Below, in pieces: positions 38,401 through 49,841 of a DNA stretch of 64,000 bases. The stretch comes from Drosophila pseudoobscura (taxonomy: Eukaryota > Arthropoda > Insecta > Diptera > Drosophilidae): contig NC_046679.1 in NCBI RefSeq assembly GCF_009870125.1, positions 248,001 through 312,000 of the forward strand. Reading direction: 5' to 3'. The notes under the pieces were generated by a model. The model searched no databases. It was given only the letters and a program-made list of their open reading frames with translations, and was not told the origin of the DNA. Both the position numbers and the translations under genes were made by a program. How positions within the stretch are numbered: position 1 is the stretch's first letter; each line of letters begins with the position of its first letter.

Positions 38401-41400
38401 GGCGTCGCGTTTTTTGATTCTCAGTTTTTCTGCTCTGGGGATATGTTGACCAAGCGAACGAACGAACCGAAATGACTAACAACGCCCCAACGGTCGACAT
38501 TTACATCCAAGAGCTGTGGCTGGTGTAGTCGGCGTCGCTGTCGCCGATAGTTCTGGCCCCTATAGTAGCGACGCCAGCTGCGACGGCAACTGCGGTGGAG
38601 CGGTGAAGACCATTCAATTTTTATTTGAGTTTATTTGTTGGTGGAAGTCGCGCCCTCTCTCTGCTCTCTGGAACGCGGCTGCGGCTGCGTCTACAGTTAT
38701 TATCTACCACTTCAACTTGCCCTTTTCTCCCCTTCAACCCGCTAACGTTACCGCGTTCGTTCTTCGAGCTGTTTATCATTCTCTGTTGTGCTCAGACATT
38801 CCGTAAACATTACACAAACAACACACTCGCAGAACATAAGGAATATTAATAAGAAGGTAAGAGAGCCATATAACCACCCTTTCTACATCACTCTTTGGCT
38901 CTCTTTGGCACTCTTTGGATGACGAAACATATACATGCATGTGTACATACATATGTATTCGAGCGTATGTTGACTTTTTGCCTAACCTATATCTTCATAT
39001 ACCTTGGCAGCGTGCATAGTTCAAAGTCAATGTTTTCCATAAGAAACCATACAACGAAATAGCACTCCCGTGAGCGAATATTGGATACACTTTTTTGTCG
39101 TTCGTCATGAATCAAAGAGTGTCGTATGGTGGAACGACAATCTGATTGCAAGTGTAGTTGCAAGTGATTAATTGATACACCATTAAACTGGCAAACATTG
39201 CTCGTTGCTTCTAGATCTTATAATATTCCTCTAGCGCACATCAAAGTGAATATATCTTTATCGCTGCAGGGTAGTAGAATATGAGTAGGTGTCAGCACTA
39301 ACCGCGACTGCGGAATCGACGCGACGCATACGCTGGCAGTCTCCAGCCCCAAAGCCGGCTGTAGCCTTGTGTGTGTGTGGGGGAATAAATGTGGTAGAGG
39401 CATTTCGTCATCGTGTATGATCCCAAAGCTCTTAAATATCGGCCAAGTTCCCCCAGTCGCTGCTTACTTTTCGAGAGAGCGCATTTCTGCTCTCCCTCTC
39501 GCGTCATCTGTCTTTTGTTTGTTGCTTCTTTCCCCCGTTCATCCCCTTCCACGCATCATTATCTACCGCTTTTATCTACCTATTCTGTTTATTTGTTTCC
39601 CATTTTTGATTTCCACGCTAAGAATACGGAGACAGCAAAGCCACATGCGTACAGAAAGAGTAATAGAGAGAGACAAACTCGTTTCGAGCCGACCGGAAAC
39701 CGAATGTTGACGTTATCACAACATATCAAATGATGCTTTTTTAATTCTTTCAAGCGATCGCTTTTCATATTGCATGCATATGCCCAGGAATGACCTCTGT
39801 GGTAGGAGGACCAAAACGAATGATGATGCAACGGCATTACTGGATAAATATAGAAAACATTTTGGGAGAGAGAATTAACCTCTGGACGGTACTTGTGCGA
39901 TCATCAATGCACACACACGTATGGGCACTCTCGCGGACGGTCATATAAATATGTGTACATACATATGTATGTACTTATGTACATAGTAGTTCTCTTCGGT
40001 GGTTTACGGTTTATGGGAAGCTTATCAGCAACCGTCTGGCATGCGGGAGTCATCGTGGAACGGCAACTTTACCCAACTTTGATTATGTGGAGCGTAAAGG
40101 CCTTTCCCCGTCCCTCCCCTGAATGAAAGTGTACACTTTGGAGTAGTTGAAGCTGATAGCTTCTTTCCAATTTCAGCTGCGCAGAGAAATATCGTTCATA
40201 CATACACCACGAAATTAGGACCGAAGCCCATAATACAAAGCTTGGTTGCTAGGAATACAAAGTTAAAAATCTCTTGAATACGCCTCCGCAAATTCCATCG
40301 AAAATCCCCACTACATTAAAGGATATGTTGAAAAATATCATTGTTGAAGAATAGCGTCAAGTGACGGTATAGAATGGGAAGAAATTGGTCGAATCAATGC
40401 TAAAACGGCTGGCCGATGTAATAAAATGTAAAGAGTATTCGATATTCACATATTAAAAAAAAATTCATTTTAATTGAATATCAGACAACTTTTTACATTT
40501 TTTGTTATATAGTATTAAGAATAGTGTACACATATGTTAGATACAAAGGAGTTTAATCAAAATAGAGCATGAAAAATAGTTTATTATTCCTAAGTAATTA
40601 AAGATTCTATCGTTTTTTAAACACGTGGTTTTTAACGACATAATTTGCACCACAAGTTTGTTTTTATTCTGGTCAGTGTACGTACATAGTATGTACATAC
40701 ATATGTATATGTATACAAAAATACATAATGGAAATATCGCTGCAAAAATGATATCTGGACACTCTTAAAGCCTGATGTGCTATTCGTGCTGTACTGCATC
40801 ATACTGATTGCTGCCAAAATACTAGTTGCTGGTTATAGAAACAGTCTGCTAAGAAATTAAAAAAATCGTGACTCAGACTAGCGACGCCACTAGGAGCAAC
40901 AGCAACAGCAGCAGGGAATGACCTAATTTGTCAAAAGGGCAGCCAACTCCGAGCCCCACCAACACCCGATGGGATAAATGTATGGGAGAAACCAAACCTT
41001 ACTGCGACTGTCATAAACATTTTTCCCTCAAGCACATGTCCAATAAAATCTACATACAAAGTGTCCTTAATCCAACACTTCTTTGGCTGTGTGTGTGGGA
41101 GGAGCGTTTTAATTAGAGCATGAAATAAAGTTGGCTCAAGACGGAATTACGCATTCGCATACCCAAGGCTGAACCGAACCCCCTCCAATGACCCACAATT
41201 AGGAAACATCAATAATAGATCACCCGGCGGAGTCATTTAGATGGAATAGCCGATACAGGCATGCCCTCACTCCGGCGACAACCTGTCATCAAACCACCTG
41301 TCTCGACGCCGCCATTGAAACACACCCCAGACCACAAGAACTCCCTCTTGGAATTCCCGCTCATCAGCCAAATAACAGACACAGCGAACAGAAAAACAAT

Positions 41401-42596
41401 AATTTGTCTGCGCCCTGAAATTGACATGAAGCTCGTGTTGTGGCCAAAAACAATTTTTTTTACTTTATTCGTTGCCTCGACCTTAAAGCCATGCCACGTT
41501 CATGTTGATGTCCGTGTCACTCCTGTCGCTTCACCTACCCTCTGAGTTCTTTTGTTTGCGCCCTTCCTCGTATTAAGTTTCGAAATTGTTGAATTGCGTG
41601 ATTTTGTGGTCAGTTCTAATTGAATTTCAAAACTGCAATCAATTAAATAGCAACCACAATCCACAACTCCCAAATAATTTTTAACATCAAACTAAAGTCC
41701 AGATTGCTAACTTCACTTGCTTATTAATTTAAAAATCGTTTCAATCATGGTGATTCATGATCGACATAGGCTATATCATTATTTTAGGGTTTTAGATCTT
41801 GGAGTTGTAAAGTATCTAGCTATGGATGAAACTCTTCCATATATTCATTAATTAAAAATATTATATTTTTTTGTATTCAGTAGAAAAGCTAAAACCGTAA
41901 ATTAAGGTTACAATCTACAGGGTTTTACTGCACCACAGAAAGAACAACGCCACAACACAGAGCTTTTGAAAGCTTACTACCGTAACCTGTAATCGTCCAT
42001 GCAATAGAACTATAATCCCGTTCCGTTCCCACCCCCTGGGTGCCACACCCGGCCAGATGAAAGTAGTGCTGACACATATGAATATTTGGATGTGTAACGT
42101 GAGAATTTCGTTGCAATTGCAAATAAAACCCGCCACCCACAAGATTAATCCCTTTCCAGACACACATCTGTCGCAGGAGGTCTAAGCCCAAAGAAAGCGG
42201 GTATAAAGGTAGCACGCCGTGAACTTTTTAATTAAAGATGTGATTAAACATCGCATGGCGTACACCACCGCCCCAGTGGAGTAACAGGACCCAGTGACGC
42301 CTCCTATGGCTGAACTTAATCATAAGATGTTCCACATCGCCGGGGACGTCGTGGATTACAAAGTCGATACATGCTTAATCTTAAATCTTATAACCACAGC
42401 CAGCGGCGGAAGTGATGAATTACAGGATATAGCAGTTCTGTTAATTGCGATTTGCTAAGTTTTAAAAATGTTTAATGTTTTATTTATTTCACGTTACGTT
42501 ATCCAGCTCATGTAAAAAATTCATATTCTGTACGACAGAATTGCATTGCTGCGACTTTTAGATGAACCGAACCAGCGCGACGGCGACGAACACACT
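35450..42596. other. 7.1-kb non-coding stretch
   Basis: No gene was recognised. The region contains the CG9743-like 5' flank and perhaps non-coding first exons. TACATA/TATGTA palindromes lie at about 37748-37780, 38934-38960, 39951-39987 and 40675-40715. CA/GT-rich and poly-A stretches occur. ORFs here have no coding character. Confidence 0.45.
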
Positions 42597-44178
42597 CTAG
42601 ACATTCAGGTAGTTGTCGGGGAATTCGAAGGTAACATCGCGGCCAGTCAGCTTCTTGTAGACCGATGTGAAGGTATCAACCTGGAGGAAGAACAAATAAT
42701 TCCCGATTAGTTTCAGGCAAACTGGGGTTATCTAAATTAAGTGTCCAGTCGTCATGCTCCTCGATGCGGCAAGATAGACTGCAGCGAAGGAATACGCACG
42801 AAAGGCTGGATTACTATGCCGGCAATATAGGAAGTCCCAAGACACCATGAACAAATCGGTGCTCGGGAGGCAAATGGGCGGTAATCAGTGTGCATAGTTT
42901 GTGGTGTTGTGGCACGCTAATAGTAATGTAGTTGTCCCGGATATAATGGACACAACATTGTGGAGTGAGAGCAGATGCCTGGTCTTCAATGTGCGTTCTG
43001 TTTGACAATCACTAGGCCAAGATGGGCATTCAGCGAATAACACAAAAACGGTGGATAGTCTATTGGGATTACTCTGTAGCAAACATTTAGTAATGATGAA
43101 GCCTTGGTTATAGTCGACTTTTCATTGTGGAGTGAGTAGTTGCTTTGAGTTTACTGTACGTTCTGTTTGACAATCACAGGACTATAAGATGAGTCCAGTG
43201 AATAACACAAGAACGGCGGATATAAGGAACTATTTGACACGATAGAGGTTTAGAAATGTGGCAAACATTTAGTAATGATGAAGCCTTGTCTATTGTCGGC
43301 TAATCATTGTGGAGTGAGTAGTTGCCTGGGATTAGTGTACGTTCTGTTTGACAATCGCTGGACTAGAAGGTAAGTCTAGCGAATAACACAAGAACGGTCA
43401 AGGGTACCAGACTGTGGCCAATATATGGAGATGCAAGCCCGCAAAACGCGTCTGTGGCATACAATAACGAGTTATTGGCACTTGATGATGTGCGTCCCCT
43501 TTGACGATCGCAACGCTTGGAAAAGGCGTCGCAAATAACACGGGGACGAAGATGTAACTGTCACACGCACCACAAGATAGCACTGATAGGGATACAGACT
43601 CCCACCGGACTTTAAACTCACTTTGTGTTCGATTGTGGTCTGTTGGTTCTTGTCCAGGTGCACCTTAACCAGCTGGGAGCCGTCCAGCTTGACGCGGATG
43701 CGCTTGCCAACGATCTCGGCAGGGAAGACCAGATCCTCCAGAATGGCATCGTACACAGCGGTCAGGGTACGGGAGCGTGGACGCTTCTGTTTCAGGGGGT
43801 TGCGCGCCTTACGGGTGGGCTTGGGCAGAATCTTGCGCTCTCCAATGACCACGACGTGCTTGCCGGAGAACTTCTTCTCCAACTCGCGAACCAGAATGAT
43901 CTGGATCTTCTGGAACACCTTCTGCTGTGGAATGGGCACGTAGATGATGACGGCCTGAAGACGTAAACAAGTTAGCCAGAGTTTCACATCCAGTATAGAC
44001 ATGAACTCACCTTCTTGCTACCAAACTCAATCTCGCGCGCACGGGTGATGTGCAGATCACGCAGGTAGGGCTTCAGGTCGCTGTTGGCTTCTAGCTCAAC
44101 CAGTGCCTGGGCAATCGACTTCTCGAAATCATCGGGGTCCGCGCCGCCGGGCTTGATAATCTTGGAGCCGATAGCCAT
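42597..44178 (-). CDS. RpS7: 40S ribosomal protein S7 (eS7)
   Basis: This is a small-subunit ribosomal protein needed for 18S rRNA maturation. Coding exons 44011-44178, 43622-43954 and 42597-42680 give 194 aa, the usual family length. The ATG follows directly after the acceptor of a 5'-UTR intron. Landmarks include [34 protein letters not shown]-type sequence, [10 protein letters not shown] and the C-terminus FPDNYLNV. The last intron (42681-43621) is unusually long (941 nt) and carries four H/ACA snoRNA candidates in the sense orientation, a typical arrangement for ribosomal-protein host genes. Transcription probably starts at a TCT initiator near 44465. Confidence 0.98.
42905..43050 (-). 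ncRNA. H/ACA snoRNA candidate 4
   Basis: This is the last of four tandem copies in the RpS7 last intron, sense strand. The first hairpin closes with CGTTTT pairing to AGAACG (one G-U pair). An AGACCA hinge is a plausible H box. The second stem closes GGCA with TGCC and is followed by ACA and three more nucleotides. The internal loop sequences of hairpin 1 (GTGTTATTCGCT and GTGATTGTCAAAC) match copies 2 and 3. It is the most diverged copy in hairpin 2. Confidence 0.7.
43072..43215 (-). ncRNA. H/ACA snoRNA candidate 3
   Basis: Hairpin 1 is closed by CGTTCT/AGAACG with an inner GGACT/AGTCC stem and a pseudouridylation-pocket-like internal loop. The H box is ACAGTA. Hairpin 2 is closed by AGCAA/TTGCT and is followed by ACA-GAG, placing ACA three nucleotides from the 3' end. 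The length is 144 nt. Confidence 0.8.
43254..43396 (-). ncRNA. H/ACA snoRNA candidate 2
   Basis: Hairpin 1 is closed by CGTTCT/AGAACG. The inner stem is CTAGACT/AGTCCAG-like with compensated changes relative to copy 3. The H box is ACACTA. Hairpin 2 is closed by GGCAA/TTGCC and followed by ACA-TTT. The length is 143 nt. Base changes in the stems compared with copy 3 mostly keep pairing, which supports a real RNA. Confidence 0.8.
43410..43548 (-). ncRNA. H/ACA snoRNA candidate 1
   Basis: Hairpin 1 is closed by a 7-bp CGTCCCC/GGGGACG stem with an inner GCGACGC/GCGTTGC stem. The H box is ACATCA. Hairpin 2 is closed by GCCAATA/TATTGGC and followed by ACA-GTC. The length is 139 nt. The stems have changed in sequence but kept full pairing relative to copies 2-4, while the GTGTTATT pocket strand is preserved. 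Confidence 0.8.
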
Positions 44179-44234
44179 CTGCAAATGGACACCACGCCAA
44201 CTCAATGAGTAAACAATTCAAACGTTTGCATCCA

Positions 44235-44398
44235 CGCAACGCAGTGTACGAAAAGCCGCTTCGGTCGTCTCTATTGATTTTCCTAATCGTTGTGCATCGG
44301 CTACATTTTCAGACAATTTCACTATCATTCACTTTTATCTCGCAACAGCAAGCCTTTGGCTTATTTTTCGTCCCATTATTTTGAGCCACTGCGTTGCG
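44235..44398. repeat. 12-bp perfect inverted repeat in the RpS7 first intron
   Basis: CGCAACGCAGTG at 44235-44246 and its exact reverse complement at 44387-44398 enclose about 140 nt in the 5'-UTR intron. The transcript could fold into a long-stem structure. It lacks clear H, ACA, C or D boxes. Confidence 0.8.
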
Positions 44399-44439
44399 CT
44401 TCCTGCATATTTTCACGATTTTAGATATTTCTGTACCAC

Positions 44440-44470
44440 CTTTGTCGACTATTTTGACAGGAAAGAAATT
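44440..44470 (-). promoter_or_regulatory. RpS7 TCT initiator and 5'-UTR exon
   Basis: On the minus strand the sequence TTTCTTTCC gives a TCT (polypyrimidine) initiator with the start at C44465, the standard core promoter of fly ribosomal protein genes. A 26-nt leader exon (44440-44465) would splice from AAAG|GTGGTA to the acceptor directly before the ATG at 44178. Confidence 0.7.
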
Positions 44471-45639
44471 TTGACAGCGGCTTCCGTGGAGTGTGACCGC
44501 GGACTTATCGTTAAAATATATCGTCCGACCGCCTGAAATATACCAAAATATACGTCACAAATTTCAAAATATACCGTAAATATACTGACGAAATGTTTGT
44601 ATTCAAGTTCCATCATATTTCTTGATTTCGATATTCGGTTGAATATTCCCAGCTAGCTTGGACCCTCAGCTCTCAACTCATAATTGGATCCGATTAATAA
44701 ATAAATTTCCTACATGACTGGCTAACTTTAAGTTCTCATCTTTATTGGGTTGTTTATAAAATAAGGTTAAAGCAAAAACGGTCAATAACACATTACACTA
44801 AACGGTAACTACATGCTAACCAAACATTTTCTACACAAAAGCGACACCTGAAGGGGAAAAGTGTACGTTTCTAAAATTGATCGCCTTTTCTTTCATATAA
44901 GCCCAATAAAAGCGACAGTGTGGAAAACCTCCGTTATCAACTTTTTGACAAGGCTGTTATTCGACATTTTTGAAAAATTGAATACTAATAGGAGTATGAA
45001 TTCGATGTGACCTGGCACATGGATCTAAATGGCATTTCTACACGATTTCTTTATTGGTTCATTAGACAAATAGTGAGTAGCTTCCAGTAAGACCTTACGT
45101 CGTCGAGCTGTCAAAACGTTCGATAGTATCGACTGCATACTGTCTCTATCGATATAAACCTATTAATTTGGGGACGGGACACCTAAAACTGTTTGTGATT
45201 ATGATTATCACCCTCGGAAACAAGTGAATTTTTGATCTGATTTTTCTTTTTTGTGTTGGCCGCTTGCAATGAGACCCTTCGTAGAGCGTCAAAATCTCGA
45301 AAATACTGCTTAAATCGTGTGTTACGTGCAGGGTTGAGTTTTTGTGACATCTGGTTCAACTCAAAGCCCACAGATGGTGCCAATGAACCGTCTTATTTTC
45401 GCGCTCGTCAAGAAATTTGAGTTATAAATTTTGTTCTCGTACAAAACGAATCGAGTTGATTTTGTATTTACTGCGTGAAAGATGAGCTTTCATTGAACTT
45501 TGAGAGTTGAAAATAAATATATTCATGACGCGAACTATCCAATCGACAATCTCTCGTTAATGTAAAAAAAAATAACACAACAGAAGACTTAAGGCATGTA
45601 TTTCCCCTATTGGCCATACCCGAATGAATCAAAAATATC

Positions 45640-45725
45640 GTCTAGGGTGATCTGATTTTCTCTCGTGTACTTTCCACCAGAGAAAATTCCCTCGCGTACC
45701 TTATCGGCACCGCTTGGATCTGGGC
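45640..45725 (+). promoter_or_regulatory. Relic cecropin-type promoter
   Basis: The block aligns by eye with the promoter of the first cecropin gene: GGTGAT near 45647, TCTCGTGTACTTT at 45661-45673, a kB-like GAAAATTCCC at 45682-45691 and a GATA-like TTATCGG near 45701. No TATA box, initiator or cecropin coding sequence follows, so it appears to be left over from a lost or displaced gene copy. Confidence 0.55.
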
Positions 45726-45879
45726 GATCTGGTGGTGCTTCGAACTGAGATGCGCCGAGGCTGAATAATTCGAATATATGTACATCTAGTTGGATATCCG
45801 AAATGGATATATGTACATGTATTCATGTATGTATGCTCGGGTCTAAGAATTGCACAAAAGCAGCTACAGCCCAAAGATA

Positions 45880-45955
45880 AAGACTCGATCAAGAGTCGAG
45901 AGACCTGGATCCAGAGTCGAGAGACCTGAATCCAAAGTCGAGAGACTTTCAACTT
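45880..45955. repeat. Tandem AGTCGAGAGACCT repeat
   Basis: Three to four copies of a unit of about 21-24 bp built on AGAGTCGAGAGACCTG stand head to tail just upstream of the first intact cecropin gene. Confidence 0.8.
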
Positions 45956-46141
45956 TATCAAATCTTGTTCACCTGTATTTTTAAGTATCTACTATCTAGG
46001 TGAATTGTAACATATGTAAAATTGATATATGAAGGAATATAAATTATTTCCCATTCTCAAGTTAAAAACAAAAAAGGGTCATATAGCTACATAGCTACGG
46101 TGATTCCGATCCGATTCGGTCTCGTGTACTTTTGTGCTAAA

Positions 46142-46240
46142 CAAAATCCCCGATCGCGCACTATCAGTATTGCGTGGAGCTGATGGCATGATAATTTGCG
46201 CTATATAAGCTCCGCAGATTGGCTGGAAAAGTCATCAGTC
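46142..46240 (+). promoter_or_regulatory. Promoter of cecropin gene 1
   Basis: A kB-like site (CAAAATCCCC at 46142-46151, reverse GGGGATTTTG) stands next to a GATA site (TATCAG at 46162-46167). TATATAA lies at 46202-46208 and a TCAGTC initiator at about 46235-46240. A kB site adjoining a GATA site is the known arrangement for Relish/Dif and Serpent control of cecropins in fat body. Confidence 0.8.
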
Positions 46241-46318
46241 GCTCAGTTGGCACCACAGCAACGAGATCTATCAGCACCTTTTGCTTTCTACAACCCAAGG
46301 AATATATTCCATCTTATC

Positions 46319-46568
46319 ATGAACTTCTACAAGATCTTTGTCTTCGTTGCCCTTATCCTGGCCATCAGCGTGGGAGAATCGGAGGCTGGTTGGCTGAAGA
46401 AGATTGGCAAGAAAATCGTAAGTTATCCGCCCAGTATTTAAGTCATTCGTTGGCTAAATATATATTTCTCCACAGGAACGCGTTGGCCAGCACACTCGGG
46501 ATGCCACAATCCAGGGTCTGGGCGTTGCTCAACAAGCAGCCAATGTGGCAGCCACAGCCAGGGGCTGA
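46319..46568 (+). CDS. Cecropin gene 1
   Basis: This is a secreted amphipathic alpha-helical antibacterial peptide. Exons 46319-46417 and 46476-46568 give 63 aa: signal peptide ([19 protein letters not shown]), a short dipeptidyl-cleaved ESEA pro-piece, and the mature peptide starting [20 protein letters not shown]. It ends AATARG, where the last Gly donates the C-terminal amide. The 58-nt intron sits after codon 33, the standard cecropin position. The sequence is closest to D. melanogaster CecA (KKIGKKI, QGLG), so it is probably the CecA-type gene, but the array has been reshuffled and I do not assign a numbered symbol. Confidence 0.95.
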
Positions 46569-47224
46569 AGATTACCTATAAAGTTTCCGCACCTAATTAC
46601 AAATAATTTTATTTATTTAACCAGCTGTATTCCATAAAAAAGTTGAAAATTAAAGCTATCGATGTATTGATTACCAATCTTAGAGTTTTAAAATTTCGTT
46701 TATCGTTCGATTGAGTTTCCGTTCATTCCTTAGTAAATTTGTGCCAACCTTAGCCATTTTTAGCCAACCTTTTGCCGCAGGCAGTTCGTATACATACATA
46801 AGTACATATGTATGTACGTATGTTCAATAAGCGAGGGAGTGAGGTCAGGGCGTCAATGCTCAAAGTAGAATTCGATCCAAGGGATACCCTAAAAATTCTT
46901 TTCATAAAAGGAGAGAAAATAAATAGATCTCTAGAGTCTAGTCTCTGTTTGTTAACAGAGGGGGACTATAATAACCCACTATCACCTCTGATCTAGGGAA
47001 CAATCCCACCATCCATTCCCACTGATAATTAATTACAATAATAAACGGCATTTACTCTCTATGGTCACATATTTTAGGGCCATTGCCCAGACATCTTCAC
47101 GCAACAAAGACTTGAAGATCTCGAAAAAATCTTTTACACAGTACTCTAGGAAATGACAGTGTAAAAGTTTCCTGTGATCCGAATCGGAACCGGTAGGATC
47201 GGACTGCTCTCGTGTAAATTTTTT

Positions 47225-47326
47225 TAAGACAAAACCTCTACAGCGCCTTGACAGAATCGGTTGGAGCTAAAGGCATGACGGATTGCGCTACATAAGGTCT
47301 GTTGGTTATCTGGAAATGTCATCAGT
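47225..47326 (+). promoter_or_regulatory. Degenerate promoter of cecropin gene 2
   Basis: Aligned with gene 1, the kB position reads CAAAACCTCT (47230-47239), the GATA position reads TGACAG, and the TATA position reads CTACATAAGG (47288-47297). The TCAGTC initiator is kept at about 47322. Loss of all three upstream elements suggests weak or non-immune expression. Confidence 0.65.
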
Positions 47327-47387
47327 CGGTCAGATCCCACAGCAGCAGCCGCAGCTGTTAATAAGGAATAATTTCAGAAATCTCATC

Positions 47388-47638
47388 ATGAACTACTACA
47401 AGCTTTTGGTTTTTGTTGCCCTCCACCTGGCCATTAGCTTGGGAAAGTCCGAGGCCGGTTGGCTAAAGAAGATCGGTAAGAAAATTGTAAGTCGTCTGGC
47501 CAATAAATAATTTATTCAAAGTCTAAGCCATCTGTTTCTCCACAGGAACGCGTTGGCCGGCACACTCGGGATGCGACCATTCAGGGTCTTGGAATTGCAC
47601 AACAGGCTGCAAATGTGGAAGCCACAGCAAAAGGATGA
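47388..47638 (+). CDS. Cecropin gene 2 (divergent)
   Basis: Exons 47388-47486 and 47546-47638 give an intact 63-aa precursor. It differs from the other copies in the signal peptide ([23 protein letters not shown], with His in the core), at Gln-to-Arg (ERVGRHTRD), and at the C-terminus (NVEATAKG, adding Glu and changing Arg to Lys). The mature helix [10 protein letters not shown] and the amidation Gly remain. With its decayed promoter this looks like a copy released from immune selection, either on the way to a pseudogene or with a new expression site. No break in the frame is seen. Confidence 0.92.
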
Positions 47639-48270
47639 AGAGGAGCTATATTAATCTTTAATCATTACCTAAGTGTAATACACAATAAAATAAAATAATT
47701 TGAGCTGTAGTCTCTCGTCTTTGCAAATCTTGTTCCATCATGGAATCATTGGTCTTAATTAATGTTTTATTATTTCGGTTTTTGTACACATTTAGTAATG
47801 CGACTGCTACGTAACTTGCACGAACCCTACTAAAATTCGCTATGCATCCCATGAAATCGAGAATCAACTGTTTCGACTTTGGCAATGAAAGTATTACACC
47901 GATAGTTTTTATACACTCAAAGAAATGTTGGTATATTTTATAAGCTCTACTATAATTCTATCAGTGAGGTGGTTAGATTCTGTCAGCTGTCAGTGATTCT
48001 AATACCATAACTTTGCTCAAATATGGCATTGCGTCAATCTAAGGTCGGATTTACTACTGACATACGCCTAGACTAATGAAGCAAGATACGAGTATTAGTT
48101 GGGAAAAGGATTATTCATCCTGTTACTTTTCTGACTATAACACGTTTAATACTTACGTTTTTACCGTCAGCTCGTAATGAAAAGATGCTGAACACCATGT
48201 ATTACTTCATGTATTTCCCCTCTCAACCATTATCAAGTCTCTCTTAGCTTACAACGGTCCAGCTGGCTAG

Positions 48271-48414
48271 GGGGATTCCGATCTTATTCGATCCCTCTCT
48301 TGTACGTTTTTGCCAGACAAAATCCCCGAATGCAGGTTATCAGCATCGCTTAAAGCTGCCGGACTGTTGGAACTCGTTATAAAAGCAACCTCTTGTAGTA
48401 GTCAAGTCATCAGT
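48271..48414 (+). promoter_or_regulatory. Promoter of cecropin gene 3
   Basis: Two kB-like sites (GGGGATTCCG at 48271-48280; CAAAATCCCC at 48318-48327), a GATA site (TATCAG at 48338-48343), TATAAAA at 48378-48384 and a TCAGTC initiator at 48410-48415. Confidence 0.85.
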
Positions 48415-48498
48415 CGCACACCTCTCCCAGCAACATCAACAGCATAAGCAACTTTTGCTTTCTACAATCCGAGCAATACTCCCAGCAATACTCTCATT

Positions 48499-48759
48499 AT
48501 GAACTTCTATAAGATCTTCATCTTTGTTGCCCTTATTTTGGCCATCAGCGTGGGCCAATCGGAAGCCGGCTGGCTGAAGAAACTGGGCAAGAGACTTGTA
48601 AGTCTATTACATTACCAGATCTATAATTCATACAGAACCTTAAATATCACGTATCATTATCCTTAGGAACGCGTTGGCCAGCACACTAGAGATGCCACCA
48701 TTCAGGTTGTGGGAATTGCTCAACAGGCCGCCAATGTCGCAGCGACAGCCCGAGGATGA
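48499..48759 (+). CDS. Cecropin gene 3
   Basis: Exons 48499-48597 and 48667-48759 give 63 aa. The mature part begins [20 protein letters not shown] and reads [21 protein letters not shown] at its end. KKLGKR recalls CecC and QVVG is a feature shared only with genes 4 and 5 here. The intron is 69 nt. The protein is identical or nearly so to those of genes 4 and 5. The gene is too short for routine ORF detection. Confidence 0.95.
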
Positions 48760-49841
48760 AGTTTATGATTTAAAAAGCGTCACCTAAGTTGTAAAATTAT
48801 TTATTTTAATTGTAGTTTTGACATAAGTAAAATAAAAATACGTTAACAGCAATTTCTTGTGTGTATGTACAGATGTACATATGTTTTAAGCGCGCCAAAC
48901 GATAGTTTGCTTTATGGGCTATCCTAGGGTGCATAATTGTCTATTTAGCTACTCTAAGACGGATTGAGACAGACAACGAAATCTCTCACACTCAGCGTAG
49001 TTGATTTTGAAGTATCGAACCTCCCTCCACATTCTTTCTGCAGATCTGAAAAATGTAAATACTTTCGTTTCGTAAAAAATACATTTAGAAATTACAGAAT
49101 TCAAGAGATGGATAATTAATATCATTTAATACACGATGTATGAGCTCGCAAAGAAACACAAGATCGAAATTGTAACATTTTTGTCTTAATACTCTCTGCT
49201 TGACCACAAAAATCTTTATTGAAACTCGTGAGAACTATTACCCCTGTACACATATACACAAATACACAAAGGGATTATATTATGGATGCTAGTCGTGTAC
49301 TAACACAGAGGTATAGAGATTTCTCCTAGTGTTATCCTGAAGCAAGTAATAATTAAACATGTTTAATAAAGTCATGCTGCAGAGAATAATCATTGAATCG
49401 TCCGAAAACTTTGTTTAAATGCAAGAGAATGTGCGTGATCGCTGCCGGTAGCGGACCCCAAGACAAAATTTCATAGAAAATATGTACGGTATTATGTGCA
49501 ATAGAGACTATGACATCTATTACATCTATTATTACCCTTCATATGACTCCAGAAGACAACTTCACTTAAATTATTTATTCGATTCTCATTTCAAACTTTT
49601 GTTATGAAGTTTTGAGAAAAACGTGCAGCGCTTACATATAATTCGGTTGAAATAGATATTTGTAGATTGCAATCACTTTCGTCTATAGATATGTATATAG
49701 CATAACGCTACATAATACATACATACATATGTATTGTAGTTCCCCGCATAACCATTCTCGAAAAAAATACGAATGGAATTTCCGCAAGCCTACAAATCTA
49801 AAAGATTAAGATCTAAAGCTTACCAGCTCCCAGGTGTCTTA

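Larger units (their letters stand above)
44471..46140. other. Spacer between RpS7 and the cecropin cluster
   Basis: There is no gene. A TATCGATA (DRE-like) site lies at about 45147-45154. A relic cecropin-type promoter and a 21-24 bp tandem repeat lie to the right and are listed separately. Confidence 0.5.

Noticed and set aside
46808-46996. 62-codon plus-strand ORF between cecropin genes 1 and 2
   Set aside because: It starts inside a TACATA-type repeat and has no similarity to cecropins or Andropin.
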